The notes: generated by a model from the letters alone, not told the origin. Positions 45,859 through 57,893 are shown, counted from the first letter of the stretch. The stretch is 64,000 nucleotides of DNA from Riptortus pedestris (GCA_019009955.1 CM032233.1:129888501-129952500); one strand, 5' to 3'. Made by a program: numbers and translations.

Positions 45859-46279
45859 AAGGGATGAATTATGTACGACGATTTTTCTTGTAAAAATTTC
45901 ACTAATTCAATTGAAATGCGCAGTAGGGTCAATTAGAATGTGCCCTACGTCTTATAATTCGTAACGTCTTCGACAATAATTTTAAACTTGTATGGAAATT
46001 TTGTTATTAAGAAAAGTGTTAGGCAATTTTTCTCCAATATCATACTAAAAAGTAATCTACAATTTTTAACTGTTTGAAATATATCCTAATAGGAAACTTA
46101 GAGGATCTATGTTATTTGATCTATATAATAACCATTATTATAATTGGAACTGCAAGTATCTCATATAGTTATGAACTGTTGAAAAAAATGTATAGTATTT
46201 AAGCCTAGAATAGGACGTTTCATGATACATTCGCTCATTATAGTGAAACGGGTAAAATTTGGGGTATTCTAAAGGCTGA
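45859..46279. other. AT-rich sequence, no gene seen
   Basis: Nothing recognised. Confidence 0.4.
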
Positions 46280-46514
46280 AAAAAAAAATTCAAATATGTC
46301 TGTTAATAATAAAAATAGAGAAAACATGTATCTAACAACATTTATAGGACATTAAATTTTATATAGGATTGTTATCCCTGCTCCCACTGGTCAAAATTCC
46401 GCTGTTAACTTGATGTTTAGTTCTGCATAACACATTTAAGTATCGAGTTTGGTAATGAACAATCAATAATTGCAACCGCTAGAGCGGTAACTGGGAAGTA
46501 TTGTGTCTGAGATG

Positions 46515-46545
<31 letters not shown>
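46280..46545 (+). mobile_element. Family A core fragment
   Basis: CAAATATGTCTGTTAATAAT, a diverged core, CAACCGCTAGAGCGGTAAC, then (TA)n 46520-46548. Confidence 0.6.
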
Positions 46546-46547
<2 letters not shown>

Positions 46548-46554
46548 TTCGGCT

Positions 46555-47740
46555 ATACTAAAAGCTCCAGATACCCGGCTTCGCCGGGAGATTGATTTTG
46601 AGGCTGATGGAATTGATGTATTGAGGCTTTTTGGGAAGGGTATTTTTTTGTAAAAAGGGCATAATTTTGAATTTACCCGACGATATACCCGTCCCAGAGT
46701 TTTAGGGTTAATACCCGTTGTTTTGGCATTTGTTAATAAGAAAATTAATTTTATAAAATTTAGTAAGTCTTTTTACGTTTCCAAAAGTCTTCACTGTCCT
46801 ACCAAATGCATTAGGCAATATTTCCCGTCACTATGCAGTATAAGGAACAAAATTTATTTCTAAGCTATTAAGGACAAAATATTATTATTGAGTTGAATTA
46901 ATTTTTCCTGAATTCAAATATGGAATGAACCTGTTAGTAGTCAAATAGGAATGAATATTGTTGAGCATATTACTATTTCTACGCAAATTACTTGCTTCAC
47001 ACAATTTGTTCCTGGCGAAATGTAAAAAAAAAAAGTTACCCTAAATACCTAAATAAACAACTTTTGTTATGTTCATATTGCCGAAAACCAATAGGAAACG
47101 AAATATCCTATTTTTAATTTCTGGCTTGAAACATAAACCGCTATTTTTATTTCTTGCCCGCCCCTCATAACCCTTGTTACTCCTGCCCGTCCCTAGAATG
47201 TTGGTATGGTTCTTGTTTAATGGAAGAGCGATAGTGCTAATAAACATATACCGAGTTTTCTCTAATTTCGGGTTGGGTCTTTTGTTTTACCATCCAAATA
47301 AAAATTGTTCATTGTACACTTCCGTCTATAGGTTTTGCGTATATCTCGCGTAGAATTCGGTATCGTAAAAAAGTGTCTATAACAAAAGTAATTCGTATAC
47401 AAAAAAAGTGTATAATAACAAAAGTTAGCTCTAAAAACAACAACTAAACAACTTTTGTGTTCATGTTCATATTTACCGTAAAACTCAAAAACCAAGAAGG
47501 AACACGAAATATCGCTATTTTAACTTCTCTTCCCTTCCCTTATAAACCCCCCCCCCACTTCCTGTTCGTCTCAGAGGATATTAATATTAGCCAAGAGGAT
47601 AAGTTGGGTTAGTAGTAGCCTATACTAACCAAGTTTGGGTTAGTAATTCGGTTCAGATACATACCAAGTTTCATAAAATTTTTCGGTGAAAAGGTAACGT
47701 TTATGCGTGAAAAGGTAACAAACAAACAAACGTTCGTACT
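46555..47740 (+). mobile_element. Family B, near-full-length, indel-rich
   Basis: GCTCCAGATACCCGGCTTCG through AACTTTTGTTATG, CTAGAATGTTGGTATGG and CAGAGGATATTAATATTAGC, to GTGAAAAGGTAACAAACAAA. Relative to 22287-23550 it contains many one-base insertions, and GTTTATGCGTGAAAAGG is partly duplicated near the end. Confidence 0.75.
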
Positions 47741-47943
47741 CCGCTAAATGCATACTTAAATTTGAACAAACCACGTTTTAAAGATATAGTTAAACCTATT
47801 TTTTTTTTGATTAAATACTAAGGGATCTAAATGGTCTCGATGAGACATATAACTTTGGTTCTTTGCAATTTTGAGATATCTCGAACGGTTAAAAGATATT
47901 TCAATTGTGGCCCACATATACGGCTCACCCTGTATATATTTAA

Positions 47944-48178
<235 letters not shown>

Positions 48179-48289
48179 TGAAGTGGAACGGATCAGGTTT
48201 TGAAGAAATATTTGTTTCGAAATAGGCGTCAAAAGTACAACCCCGGTAGCAGATTCCCCAAACCGGTATATCTACATTTGGCATTGGTC

Positions 48290-48482
48290 TTAATCTCGTA
48301 TGGTTAACCTAGAGCGACGAGTTGGATTCCCGCCCGGGCAATAGGACTTTATTTAGTGAGCATCTCATTAAATAAAATCCTTAGTCCTATTCTGGCTAGA
48401 AAAGGGTGGTAACCTGTAGATAGCCCAGCCCAACTAGCCATAGTAGCATAAAGTGGACCTAAATGAATAACAAACAAACATT
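48290..48482 (+). mobile_element. tRNA-derived SINE, 5'-short
   Basis: CTCGTATGGTTAACCTAGAG, the B-box-like GAGTTGGATTCCCGC, AAAGGGTGGTAACCTGTAG, and the AATGAATAACAAACAAAC tail. Confidence 0.75.
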
Positions 48483-48521
48483 TCGAGATAGACAGGTCTT
48501 GGAATGGGCAGCAACATCATT

Positions 48522-48636
48522 TTAGCAGATTTCCCTTAAGGGATATCAGCTATTGAGGTCGTACTCATGACGCGATTTTCGAAATGTTTCTTCGAATGTC
48601 CATTGATCCTACCTAGGAGATGACGAAAATGAGGTG

Positions 48637-48683
<47 letters not shown>

Positions 48684-49502
48684 ATCGATATATTTTTTTG
48701 TATGTTACCACTCTAGCGGTCGCAATTTTTGTTTAATCGTTACCAAACTCGATTTTTAGTCGTTCAATGTAAAAAGAAAGATCAAGCTCGTTAACGGCTA
48801 AAATCAAACCATGGAGAGAGGGGGTTAGAGGGGAGGAATTTCGAAAATTCGAAATATCTCTATAAATCGGATCGAAAAACTGTGTAGAAACAATCTTAAT
48901 GCAAATTATATATTTTCCGTATAATGAGTATTAACCAAGATATTTGGATTTTATAGTTTTCCGGTTTCATTAAACCCCACTCCTACTAGTGTCATATTAA
49001 TTATAAGCTGTTATATCATGAGCCACTTCATTACAAGTTTAAATACCAAATATTGTTTTCAACAAAGTTTTATGTTACGAGATACAAACAAATACGTTCT
49101 GTTGATCTCCCCCCCCCTTCTTTTGTTCTTGGATTACATAAATGTGATTGATTGAGATAGAAATTATTCTGATTCATTTCAAATTACTCCACTAACTGTA
49201 GTAGTTTTCAATAAAATTAATATGTTATATTCAGATATATTTCATTAATTGTTTGTCTTTCCGGTCTATCTTTCTAATCAGCGCTACGAGGTTGGCTGGC
49301 CTGTTTGTTTACATTTCAGGCGCTTTCCGTTGTAGAGATTATTAACTTGTATTGTAAATTGACTGAAAGATTTCTCATTACCGTCTGTATTTATTCACTT
49401 CACATTCACGGTAGCGTTACCTGTATGTGAATTTATCTATTGTAAACCTTTGCGTGGGAAATCTGTTTAGTTTACGCAGCCCCTGCGTGATGGACTTTTT
49501 TT
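48522..49502 (-). mobile_element. Family A, complete, long lineage
   Basis: TTAGCAGATTTCCCTTAAGG to CCCCTGCGTGATGGAC and a T-run. At about 980 bp it is the longest uninterrupted copy here. The core has CACTCTAGCGGTCGC and (TA)n 48641-48680. Confidence 0.9.
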
Positions 49503-49975
49503 GAGTGCGCTAGAACACAATGCACAAGCTGGATCAATTTTATTCACGTTATCCAAAATAAAGTGTACATAGCGCTTATCAAGTTTACGGTAGATATTGT
49601 TATGTGGATAGGGGTTATTAATCATGTGACGGGACAAAGCTTGCTAAATTAATATTCCTACTAACTCTTGCTATAATGTCAACGCCCTTAGTGGCTTTAT
49701 GTAAGCATATTCCTCCAGAAAATTACGATGGCTTCTAACACACATTATTCTGTTCTCTTTTTCCCACATACAACGGAGGTTAGAGAACCCGAATATTAAA
49801 AAAACTTTTGAATTCTTGTGTGCAAGTGGAGAGGTTCATCGGTAATACAAAACAATATTTCCTTTGGTTGTTAGTTTATTTATAAGAGATTTTTGGGGCA
49901 AATAGGGAGGGGGGGGGGTATTTATTTATTCAAATTTTAGATATATAGGTTCTAAATTATATAAAAGTAATGTTT
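49503..49975. other. Unique sequence, no gene seen
   Basis: A G9 run lies at 49909. Nothing else recognised. Confidence 0.4.
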
Positions 49976-50103
49976 TCTGCAGATTTCCCTTAAGGAAAAT
50001 CAGCTACGTACGTACTCATGACGCGATTTTCGAAAACTTTTTTCAAATGTCCACCGATCGTACCCTGGAGATGACAAAGATGAAAATAATATATATATGT
50101 GTG

Positions 50104-50157
<54 letters not shown>

Positions 50158-50559
50158 TGGTTACGCTCGCAATTTTTGTTTGATCGTTACCATACTCGTG
50201 TTATGTATAAAGAAAGATCAAGTGCGTTAATCGCCGAAATGGGACCAGTGGGAGGGTGTTTAGAGGGGGGATTTTCGAAACATTGAAATATCTCCGTTAC
50301 TATACGTCGGATCGAAAAATTGTAAATTCTTATTCCAAATTGAATTTACTATAAATATTCTTATATACATTACTTCTCTATCTTGTATATTAATAGAGAT
50401 ATCTGCATTTTTCAGTTTCCAGCCTTGAACCAAACCTCCACTTCTGCACATGTTACATTAACAATACAGTCGAACTCGTTTATAATGAGCACAAAGGGAC
50501 TGTAATATTTACTTGTTAAATCCGAGTGCTCGTAATAAACGGGCCCTTAAGGCCGGCAT

Positions 50560-50940
50560 GCAACCATTCAGTTTACTCAAAATCATCATAGAACAAGTTG
50601 GGAGTGGTTCACTTTTTTCATATTCATCAGTGTCCTCATCGCTTTCGTCATGTTTCCCGCTCAATTCGCTATCACTGCGTCAGCTACAGTATCTTCGGTT
50701 GTCGGTACATCAGAAGTCATCAGTTCGTCGTCGATGGATACATAGTTTTGAAATTCTTATTTGGTCATTTCCAAATTTGCAGTTTGTATGAAATTGGCAA
50801 CCTCTTCTTCCTCAGTGGATAGACTGTCTTGACAACTCTCCAATCCAGCCTTATGGAAACACTTGATGATGCATGTTGATATGACATACTTCCCATGCAT
50901 CGTTCATCAAACGTATCGCTTCCAGTACGTTGACATTGGT
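50560..50940 (-). pseudogene. Pogo/Tigger transposase C-terminal relic
   Basis: On the minus strand from about 50930: NVLEAIRLMNDAWEV, then after a frameshift IIKCFHKAGLESC, STEEEEVANFIQTA, an in-frame stop, EFQNYVSIDDELMTSD and TEDTVADAVIAN before another stop. The 'AW...CF.KAGF' and 'Y..ID' blocks are the C-terminal region of CENP-B/jerky/Tigger-type DDE transposases. The DNA-binding and catalytic parts are missing. Confidence 0.8.
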
Positions 50941-51158
50941 ATTTGATGCTGTTCCACTTCTATCACAGAATGACCATCTGATCCTCCGACCTGACCCCTA
51001 CACTTAGCAGGTGCAGCTGTTCTTCCCCTCCCACCTCCACCCTCCTGTTTACAATAAGCCCCACCTATTGCACCGGATTTGTGAATCCTCCCTATTGACA
51101 TTGGAATGCTGGAGGATTTTTTCCTACAAAAGTATTTAACTGTGGAGAAGAAAAAAAA

Positions 51159-51913
51159 GGTACTTGTGTATTATATCTACCACATTCTAGTTCCAAATTT
51201 CCACGGTAGAGTGCACCACTGTTTTACGCTTGAAGTGCGACGCTAGCTCTCCCAGGATAATGAGGTTATCTTTTGTTATAGGTGCGCATGCTGTTTGTTT
51301 GCGTTTGCTGTTTATTGTACTGTTTAGTGTTTGTCATTCGTTTAAAAATGCCTCTTTGGGATTTGCCAACAAGTGAAGAAGACGCAGTGAAATATTTACA
51401 GGAGAGAAATATTTTGCCTAGGAGAAGAAAGTGTTCTAAATCGCATAGTATGAAACTTTATAGTGGAAAAAGTATGTTTTGGAAGTGCAATGTAAGAAAG
51501 TGTGGTGATCAAGTCGGCCTTCGGATTGGGACTTGATTTGAAGGAAGCAAAATTCAATTTTGTAATGCTTAAAAGTTCATTTACTGCTGGTGCGAAGAAT
51601 TAACATCTATCCATTTTTGCAAAAAACAACTAAAAATGTCAAATAAAACTGTTATAGATTGGAACAATTAAATGAGAGAATTGTGTCTGTTAGAGATGCC
51701 ACATATTTTCCGCCGAAATGTGAGTGAAAGTAAAATAAAATGTTTTATTTTTAAAAATTGTGTTTTATTTTATTTAGCATTATAATTCCTTAGAAGGTTA
51801 TAAGGTAAGTATACCCTCCTTTGCCAGCGAGGTATCGTACGACTTAAAACAGCAGCGCACCCTACCGTCGAACTATTGGAACTAGAATGTGGTAGGTATA
51901 ATACACAAGTACC
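51159..51913. mobile_element. Merlin-like DNA transposon, internally deleted
   Basis: The inverted ends begin GGTACTTGTGTATTATA, then CTACCACATTCTAGTTCC and ACGGTAG (about 65 bp; right end 51850-51913). An oligo-A of 8-10 bases flanks each side, consistent with the 8-9-bp target duplication of Merlin. It carries a Merlin transposase N-terminal relic. It is 755 bp long and nested within the pogo-like element. Confidence 0.88.
51348..51740 (+). pseudogene. Merlin (ISXO2/IS1016-like) transposase fragment
   Basis: From the Met at 51348 the frame reads MPLWDLPTSEEDAVKYLQER, RRRKCSKSHSMKLY, MFWKCNVRKCGDQ and VGLRIGT. This is the N-terminal zinc-ribbon-like module of Merlin transposases. The next codon is TGA where the family has Trp (WFEGSKI), so it is a nonsense change. 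FEGSKIQF follows, then a frameshift into IYCWCEELTSIHFC, MSNKTVIDWNN and MRELCLLEM. The catalytic DDE part is absent. An upstream Met at 51282 adds a 22-residue hydrophobic stretch that is probably not part of the protein. Confidence 0.9.
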
Positions 51914-52719
51914 AAAAAAAAAATAAGACAGAAAAACTAGAAAGATGAGAAAAAAGATTGCAAGACCGAAAAATATTGCTCGCTAAAACCGGGTCTTGCT
52001 CGTTAAAAGCGACTTCTGTTCCATAGACTTAACATTGATCCAACCAAATATTGTCGCTTCACTCGGTAAATCCGAGTTCCCGTTAAATCCGAGCTCGTTA
52101 TAAACGAGTTCCACTGTACTCTGTTATAAAATAAACCACATTATTCGAAGCTAAAATCCCAAATATTGTTTTCATGAGACCTATATTATACAAGACACAT
52201 GCAAATATGTTCTGGTAACCCCCCCTCCTTGTCTTAAGTTCTTGTACTTCTAAAATTTGATTGATTGAGATAAACATTTGTTGGTTCATTATAAATTACA
52301 GTACGACTTATAGTAAATAGTTTTCAATACATTCTGATGCGTTTCAGTAATTGTTTTTATTTCCGGTAACTGGTTGGCCTGTTTGTTTGCATTTCAGATA
52401 CTTGTTTGTTTACATTTCAGGTGCTTTCCGTCGGGAGGCTTCTTATTATCGTTTTTATTTATTCACTTAATATTCACGGTGTTGTTGTGTTACCAGTATA
52501 TGCAGATTTGTGTATTTTTAAACTTCACGAGGGAAATCTGCTTAGTTTACGCAGCCTCTGTCAGTCGACGGACTTTTTTAGAAACATGTGATGTTGTTGT
52601 ATTTTTAACTTTTGCAAATATTTTATTATAATCGCTATGCCTTAGGTTATTGTTGTTTTTTATAAATCAGGAACTGTATATATATATATATATATAGATA
52701 TATATATATATATATATAA

Positions 52720-53316
52720 AATTGTAACCTATGTCTGTACATTGGTTTTTTTCGAGAAATTTCACGATAACTTTTCGTTTCACGTGTCATAGACACACAT
52801 TTCATTATAACTAGCCATACCAACGTTTCTAAGGACCGGCAGGAGTGGGGGTTATTAGGGAAGCCAGAAATTAATAATAGTGATATTTCGTTTCCTTTTG
52901 GGGTTTCGGCAGATATTCACATTAAAAAAGTTGTTTATTTTGTTTATTTAAAGAAAATTTGCTCAACATTTCTTTTCAATATGAACTACCAGGTTACCTC
53001 ACCTGTAAAAATTAAATCAAATTTCATATTGTAATTATAATATTTTGTCCCTTCAATGAATTTAGATCTATGCATAATGCACAGGAAACGGGAAAATAAT
53101 GACAATATGGGGGACAGTGAATTCTTAACATAAAAAATTAATATTTTATTTATTAACCGAATCCACAGAAAACGACGGGTATTAACCCTAAACAACTGGG
53201 AAGGGTGAAAGGTGTCAAAATATTGGTGCAAAGTAAAGACCTTGCCAAAAAAAATACCATCACCATCCAGTCCTCAAATGATTCCCGTGCGAAAGCCGGG
53301 TATCTGAGTCTTAGTA
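52720..53316 (-). mobile_element. Family B, both ends, internally short
   Basis: From AAATTGTAACCTATGTCTG (the tail end) through TTTCGTTTCACGTGTCATAG to AACGACGGGTATTAACCC and AAAGCCGGGTATCTGAG (the head, on the minus strand). (TA)n lies on both sides. It carries only one internal monomer. Confidence 0.8.
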
Positions 53317-53333
53317 TATATATATATATATCT

Positions 53334-53379
<46 letters not shown>

Positions 53380-53407
53380 TTGTGTTTGGCTTAATTTTAA
53401 CATTTTA

Positions 53408-53470
53408 ACAGAACACCGAGGATGAGGTAGGACCTCGAAAGCTGGCTCTGAAATAAACATTTACAATCTA
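53408..53470 (+). repeat. Element 3' end with hairpin and CGAAA
   Basis: CCGAGGATGAGGT, loop AGG, ACCTCGAAAGC, then CTCTGAAATAAACATT. The stem GAGGT/ACCTC, then CGAAA and AATAAA, follow the same order as 44650-44770. Confidence 0.45.
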
Positions 53471-54189
53471 GTGGAGATTGTTGACCTTTATTGCAACTAT
53501 GGATAAACATATTTTTTGTTCGTGCTGAACTACAATTTACAAGGGGTAAAAACAGTAATTGCTACAAGTAATAGGAGCAATGTTAATAATTAGCAGACAT
53601 ATGGGTGCGCCTCCCTAGCACTTTCAACCCCCTTTCACATTATTTGAATAAACATTCTATTTAATGTTTAGCTCTAGTTTAAGCAAACATCATTACTTTC
53701 ATTTATTAAGCATCTTCTTTCTTTCCCGCGACGCTCAAAGACCGGCCCCCTCATGTGGCCGGCATGAGGCAAATGTCAGCGTTAGTAACTACAACTTGCA
53801 TTTTCGATTAAAGTTGGGGCATAGCGGGCGGAACTATCTATCAAGTTATCATCATACACTAAACCGGAATAATACTTAGAACTGTCACACACTTCTAAAA
53901 AAAATTATCGTCATTAAACAGAACATGCCATTAGGAAATAAAGTTTAATGAGCACTTATCAATCGGCTTATGCATAGATTACACCATCCAGATCGGCCTA
54001 AAGTAATATTTTGCAGGAAAAGTATCATGGAGCTAATTTTCTTAATTTTTATTCTCAATCACCTCTATGATCTACTTTGTCTGAAAAAAATGTTAATGCA
54101 GTCTAAAGACAAATACGGTTTTCCTAAAATACAAATACTCAGGCAATTCAAAGTTTTTCAATTTTAAATGCAACGTTTAATTGTCGGCT
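53471..54189. other. Unique sequence, no gene seen
   Basis: Short frames at 53664 and 53970 lack any domain or splice context. Confidence 0.4.
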
Positions 54190-55478
54190 AGTTATAAAAT
54201 TGGTGACTCCTGCGATAGTTTTCAGAGTATATCTCGTTTATTCTTCGTTTTACGATAAAAGTGTATTTAAGAAAAGTTACTCTAAAATAACAAAATAAAC
54301 ACCCGTTTATTTTTGCCGGAAACCCGATTTGCCAAATATCACGATTTTTCACTCCAGGCATCCTTTGTAACCCCCACTCCTGTTCGTTCCTAATAATGTT
54401 AATATACCTTAAAATCAAAGATACATTAATACTAACCAACGAACAGAGTTTCTTTGTGTTCAGTTTTGTCTTTGGTGTCCTTTGAAATTGTTTACGCCCC
54501 ATATAACAGTCTTAGCGCCTTATAATCTTTAGCGTATATCTTGTTTATAATTCGGAATACGACCAAAGTGTATAGGACGCGAAATATAGCGATTTTAGCA
54601 TATTTCCCGTGAGGGAAATCAGCTATTGAGGCCGTACTCATGGCGCGAGTTTCGAAACATTTCTTCAAATGTCCATCGATCCTACCCAGGAGATGACGAA
54701 CATGAGGTCCGTTCAAAATTATATATATTTGTCTGTTAACGTTCTAGTAGTCGCAATTTTCGTTTGATCGTTACCAAACTCGGAATTCAATCATTTTAAA
54801 AAGGAAGATCAAGTTCGTTAATGGCTGAAATCGGACTAATGGGAAGGGGGGTTTAGAGGGGGGATTTTTTAAAATTCCAAATATCTCCGTTATTATGCAT
54901 CGGATCGAAATATCAATCTTATTGCAAATTAAATTTACTATAAATATTGTTCTATACATTCATTCTGTATCTTGAATATTAACCGAGATATTTGCATTTG
55001 TATTCTGTGTGTGACAGGCGGGAATCGGCTATGTTCAGGACTTTCCGCCAAGAGCTCTGGCGGCCGTTTCTGTAACTATTCGTCCCTCTTAAATAGTTTT
55101 AGAGATACCTTACTACTACAGTTGTTATTGGGCAGATTTATCTACAGTATAACTTCACATGGGAAATCTGCTTAGTTTACGCAGCCCCAGCGTGACGGAC
55201 TTTTTCATTTCAGGCTTCCTTTGTAACCCCCCCTCCTGTTCATCTCAGAGAATATTTCTATAGTCTTTAGTCTAAGTTGGGTTATTAGTAATATGCTTAC
55301 CAAGTTTTATAACATTCAGTTCAGTAGTTTAGGGGTGAAAATATAAATAGACACCAAAGCCACAAATTGCAGATATCGTGATTATGGCATGTGAAACGAA
55401 AAAGTATCGTGAAATTTCGAGAGAAAAAAAAATCAATCTACAGACAGAGGTTACAATTAATTATATATATATATATAT
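54190..55478 (+). mobile_element. Family B 3' part split by family A
   Basis: GGTGACTCCTGCGATAG through CTATAGCGATTTT is interrupted at 54595. It resumes at 55206 with CATTTCAGGCTTCCTTTG and runs through AATATGCTTACCAAG, GAAACGAAAAAGTATCG and CAGACAGAGGTTACAATT, then (TA)n. Confidence 0.8.
54595..55205 (-). mobile_element. Family A, complete, inside family B
   Basis: TTAGCATATTTCCCGTGAGG to CCCCAGCGTGACGGAC plus T-run. Its target, read from intact family B copies, is the oligo-T of CGCTATTTTTAATTTCAGG. Confidence 0.9.
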
Positions 55479-55720
55479 TCGTAAACTCCTTGTTAACGAT
55501 GGGCATTAATGTTTTGAATAACTCGTCTTCACTCAATAGCGGATTTACTCTTAAGGAAATCTGGTTATATCTGATTTGTAGTGAGGTAAAGATGCCGATG
55601 ACCGGTATTGAAATGATCTTTATATTTAGGCCAGAGCAACTCCTACTGCACAACATGTAACATCTGGAGTCATCCTTTACAACGCCCATCCCTCACAACA
55701 AATGTTCTCCTTTTCCATTT
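55479..55720 (-). repeat. Inverted duplicate of 59705-59950
   Basis: About 240 bp, nearly identical to the reverse complement of 59705-59950. Shared landmarks are ACGATGGGCATTAATG, AGCGGATTTACTCTTAAGG and GATGCCGATGACCGG. In both places it directly abuts the 3' end of a family A copy (CTGCTAAAAT) and ends at a TATATAT run. Confidence 0.9.
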
Positions 55721-55842
55721 TAGCAGATTTCCCTAAAGGGAAATTAGCTATTGAGGTCGTACTCATGACACGATTTTCATATTTTTATTCAAATGTCCAT
55801 CGATCCTACCCCGGAGATGACGAAAATGAGGTCCGTTCAAAA

Positions 55843-55888
<46 letters not shown>

Positions 55889-56878
55889 TAGCAAAGGTAC
55901 CCGCCTTCGCCCGGGAATTCATTTGAGGCTGAGTGAAGATGGTATTTATTTGGGAAGGCTTTAATTTCCACAGACATTTCCCATTCCCAGTGTTTAGAAT
56001 TTATACGCGTCGTTGCTGTGGCTTTGTTAATAATAAAATTATTTGTTATTTAGGAGTTCACTGCCCTGTTCAATGGTTAGTGCCCAAGAAAATTATTGGC
56101 TCCCTCTTTAGGTATTAGTATATTTCTCATTTATACTTTGCTATACGAAAAAGTGAATATAATAAACGTTACTCTACATAACAAAGTAAACAACTTTTAT
56201 CCTGTGCATATTTGCCAAAAAAAACAAATAGTAAATATCGCTATTTTAAATTTCAGGCCTCCCATACAACCCCCACTTCTGATCGTCCCTAAAAATGTAG
56301 GTACAGCTTATTATCATGGAGGTGTTCCTAGTAGTTCACATTCCGAGTTTTGTTTAGTTCGGATAAGTTTTTTGTACCCAATAAAATTGACTCCCGCTAT
56401 GGTTTTTAGCGTATAACTCATTTATACTTTGGTATATGACAAAAATCGTTTTATGCAAAAAGAAAGATCAAGTTCGTTAACTGCTGAAATCGAGTAAGGG
56501 GGGGGGGGTTTAGAGGGTGAGAATTACTAAAATTCTTAATATCTCCGTTATTATGCGTCGGATCGAAATATTGGATGGAGCCATTATTATTGCAAGTGTA
56601 ATGTTCTATAAATGTTGTTATGTACATTTGTTCATTATCTTGATTATTAACTGAGATATTTGCATTTTTTTAGTTTTCATTCTTCACTAAAGCCCCACTC
56701 CTCTCATCTCATATTAACAATATTCTATTATGTTATGAAGCACTTTGTTTGAAGCTTAAATACCAAATACTGTTCTTATTGAACTTTTAAGTTTTGAGAT
56801 TAATGCAAATACGTGGTGCATGTGGGGAATCTGCTTAGTTAATGCAGCCCCTGCGTGACGGACTTTTTTTCCAGAGGA
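55720..56878 (-). mobile_element. Family A, third lineage, split by family B
   Basis: The 3' end TTAGCAGATTTCCCTAAAGG and TACTCATGACACGATTTTC run to (TA)n (55720-55885). The element resumes at 56446 with ATCGTTTTATGCAAAAAG and runs through the third-lineage interior to CCCCTGCGTGACGGAC. The ACCGCTAGAGCGGT block was lost at the right junction. Confidence 0.8.
55886..56445 (+). mobile_element. Family B, 5' part, nested
   Basis: ACTAGCAAAGGTACCCGCC head, GTTTAGAATTTATACGCGTC, one monomer with AACTTTTATCCTGTG, ending in GGTATATGACAAAA. The tail is missing. Confidence 0.75.
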
Positions 56879-56929
56879 GAAATTAGCTATTGTGTTATTT
56901 TCTTCAATAAAAAATTGTTTTGAACGGAC

Positions 56930-57065
56930 CTCATTAAGCTGGTTCCTCTTAAGAGAAATCAGCTATTGAGGTTGTCTTCATGACGGGGTTTTCGAAACAT
57001 TTCCTCAAATGTCCATCGATCCTACCTAGGAGATGACGAATATGAAGCCCATTCCAAATTTATAT

Positions 57066-57122
<57 letters not shown>
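56930..57122 (-). mobile_element. Family A, 3' end fragment with (TA)n
   Basis: TTCCTCTTAAGAGAAATCAG, GTCCATCGATCCTACC and ATGACGAATATGAAG, then (TA)n 57071-57120. Confidence 0.7.
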
Positions 57123-57184
57123 TGCCGTCGCATTCCCTATACAACGGTTTCATGCTAAACTAAATAAACTCCTTGAGCACACCC

Positions 57185-57360
57185 GGGCTAGAAAAGGGTG
57201 GTAACCTGTAGATAACCCGTCCCGATTAGCCTAGTAGCATTAAGTGGACGTAAATAAAAATAAACAAATAAACTAAACATCAATGGGAATCAACTGGCCA
57301 CTTTATCATGTGAGATTATGGCCAATGCTTTAACTCCCATGGCTAACCTGAGCCCCTTCT
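57185..57360. mobile_element. Two opposed SINE pieces
   Basis: 57190-57262 (+) is the SINE body (CTAGAAAAGGGTGGTAACC, GATAACCCGTCCCGATTAGC). 57275-57357 (-) is a SINE head (on the minus strand GGGCTCAGGTTAGCCATGGG). They are separate fragments. Confidence 0.65.
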
Positions 57361-57487
57361 TTTATTATGATTAATTAATATATCCGTTATTATATTATTA
57401 TGGGGGAGGTTTATACTCAGTGAAAACTGGAGTAAAATCCACATCTGGGGAAAATCCAACCGATATGGAGTTTGTGATTGTGACATG

Positions 57488-57893
57488 TTATGGGGAATTT
57501 AAAAATTTACGCACGATTCTGGCAGTATCAAGAAGTACCCCTTGCTGTGCTTCTTTTATAATTGTTGTTGGCAGATTCAAGTTCTTGGTGCCTGCTATCG
57601 TTGTTTTTGGCACGAGTCCATTTGAACTTACTATAATAGGCGTAACTATGGCAGATTTCAGTTTGTATACCTCTTTGAGCTCGATAGCCAATTCTTGATA
57701 TTTTCTTAACTTTTCGGCATGGGATTTTCGAATATTCTCATCATTGGGTACTGCGATGTCAATAATATCAGCAGTCTTATTGATCTTGTCAATAATGAGA
57801 ATATCCGGTTTGTTATGATGCACAGTATGGTCAGTTATCATCGCTTCGTCCCAATACATCTTTATATTATCTTTTTCAAATAATTATTATTAT
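57488..57893 (-). pseudogene. Non-LTR retrotransposon endonuclease C-terminus
   Basis: The open frame extends in phase upstream of its first Met to about 57893. It reads YWDEAMITDHTVHHNKPDIL, then IIDIAVPNDENIRKSHAEKL, KYQELAIELKEVY and ends TARIVRKFLNSP. KPD...(x12-16)...DIAVP is the restriction-enzyme-like endonuclease signature (PD-...-D/E-x-K fold) found at the C-terminus of R2-type non-LTR retrotransposons. No RT domain is present upstream: a SINE tail (57880-57950) abuts it. The 3' UTR is short or absent. Confidence 0.85.

Larger units (their letters stand above)
50467..52116. mobile_element. Pogo/Tigger-like DNA transposon relic
   Basis: The termini are CAGTCGAACTCGTTTATAAT on the left and, read inward, CAGTGGAACTCGTTTATAAC on the right. 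Both continue into GAGC and a TAAATCCGAG stretch. The element is flanked by TA on both sides (50465-50466, 52117-52118). CAGT termini with a TA duplication are typical of Tc1/mariner-pogo. It contains a transposase C-terminal relic on the minus strand and a nested Merlin-like element. Without the latter it is about 890 bp, so internally deleted. Confidence 0.9.
49976..52580 (-). mobile_element. Family A copy hosting pogo-like and Merlin-like elements
   Basis: The left part (49976-50466) runs from TGCAGATTTCCCTTAAGG to CATGTTACATTAACAATA. The right part (52117-52580) resumes at TACTCTGTTATAAAATAAAC and ends at GCCTCTGTCAGTCGACGGAC. The uninterrupted relative at 15703-15740 (GCAATACTCTGTTATATAA) is the exact pre-insertion sequence. 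Confidence 0.9.

Noticed and set aside
50513..50822. Plus-strand frames of 92 and 74 codons
   Set aside because: They are antisense shadows of the minus-strand pogo/Tigger transposase relic.
53420..53442. Genuine hammerhead ribozyme at 53420
   Set aside because: The core reads GGATGA rather than CUGANGA, and two extra bases precede GAAA, so it is kept only as a layout analogue.
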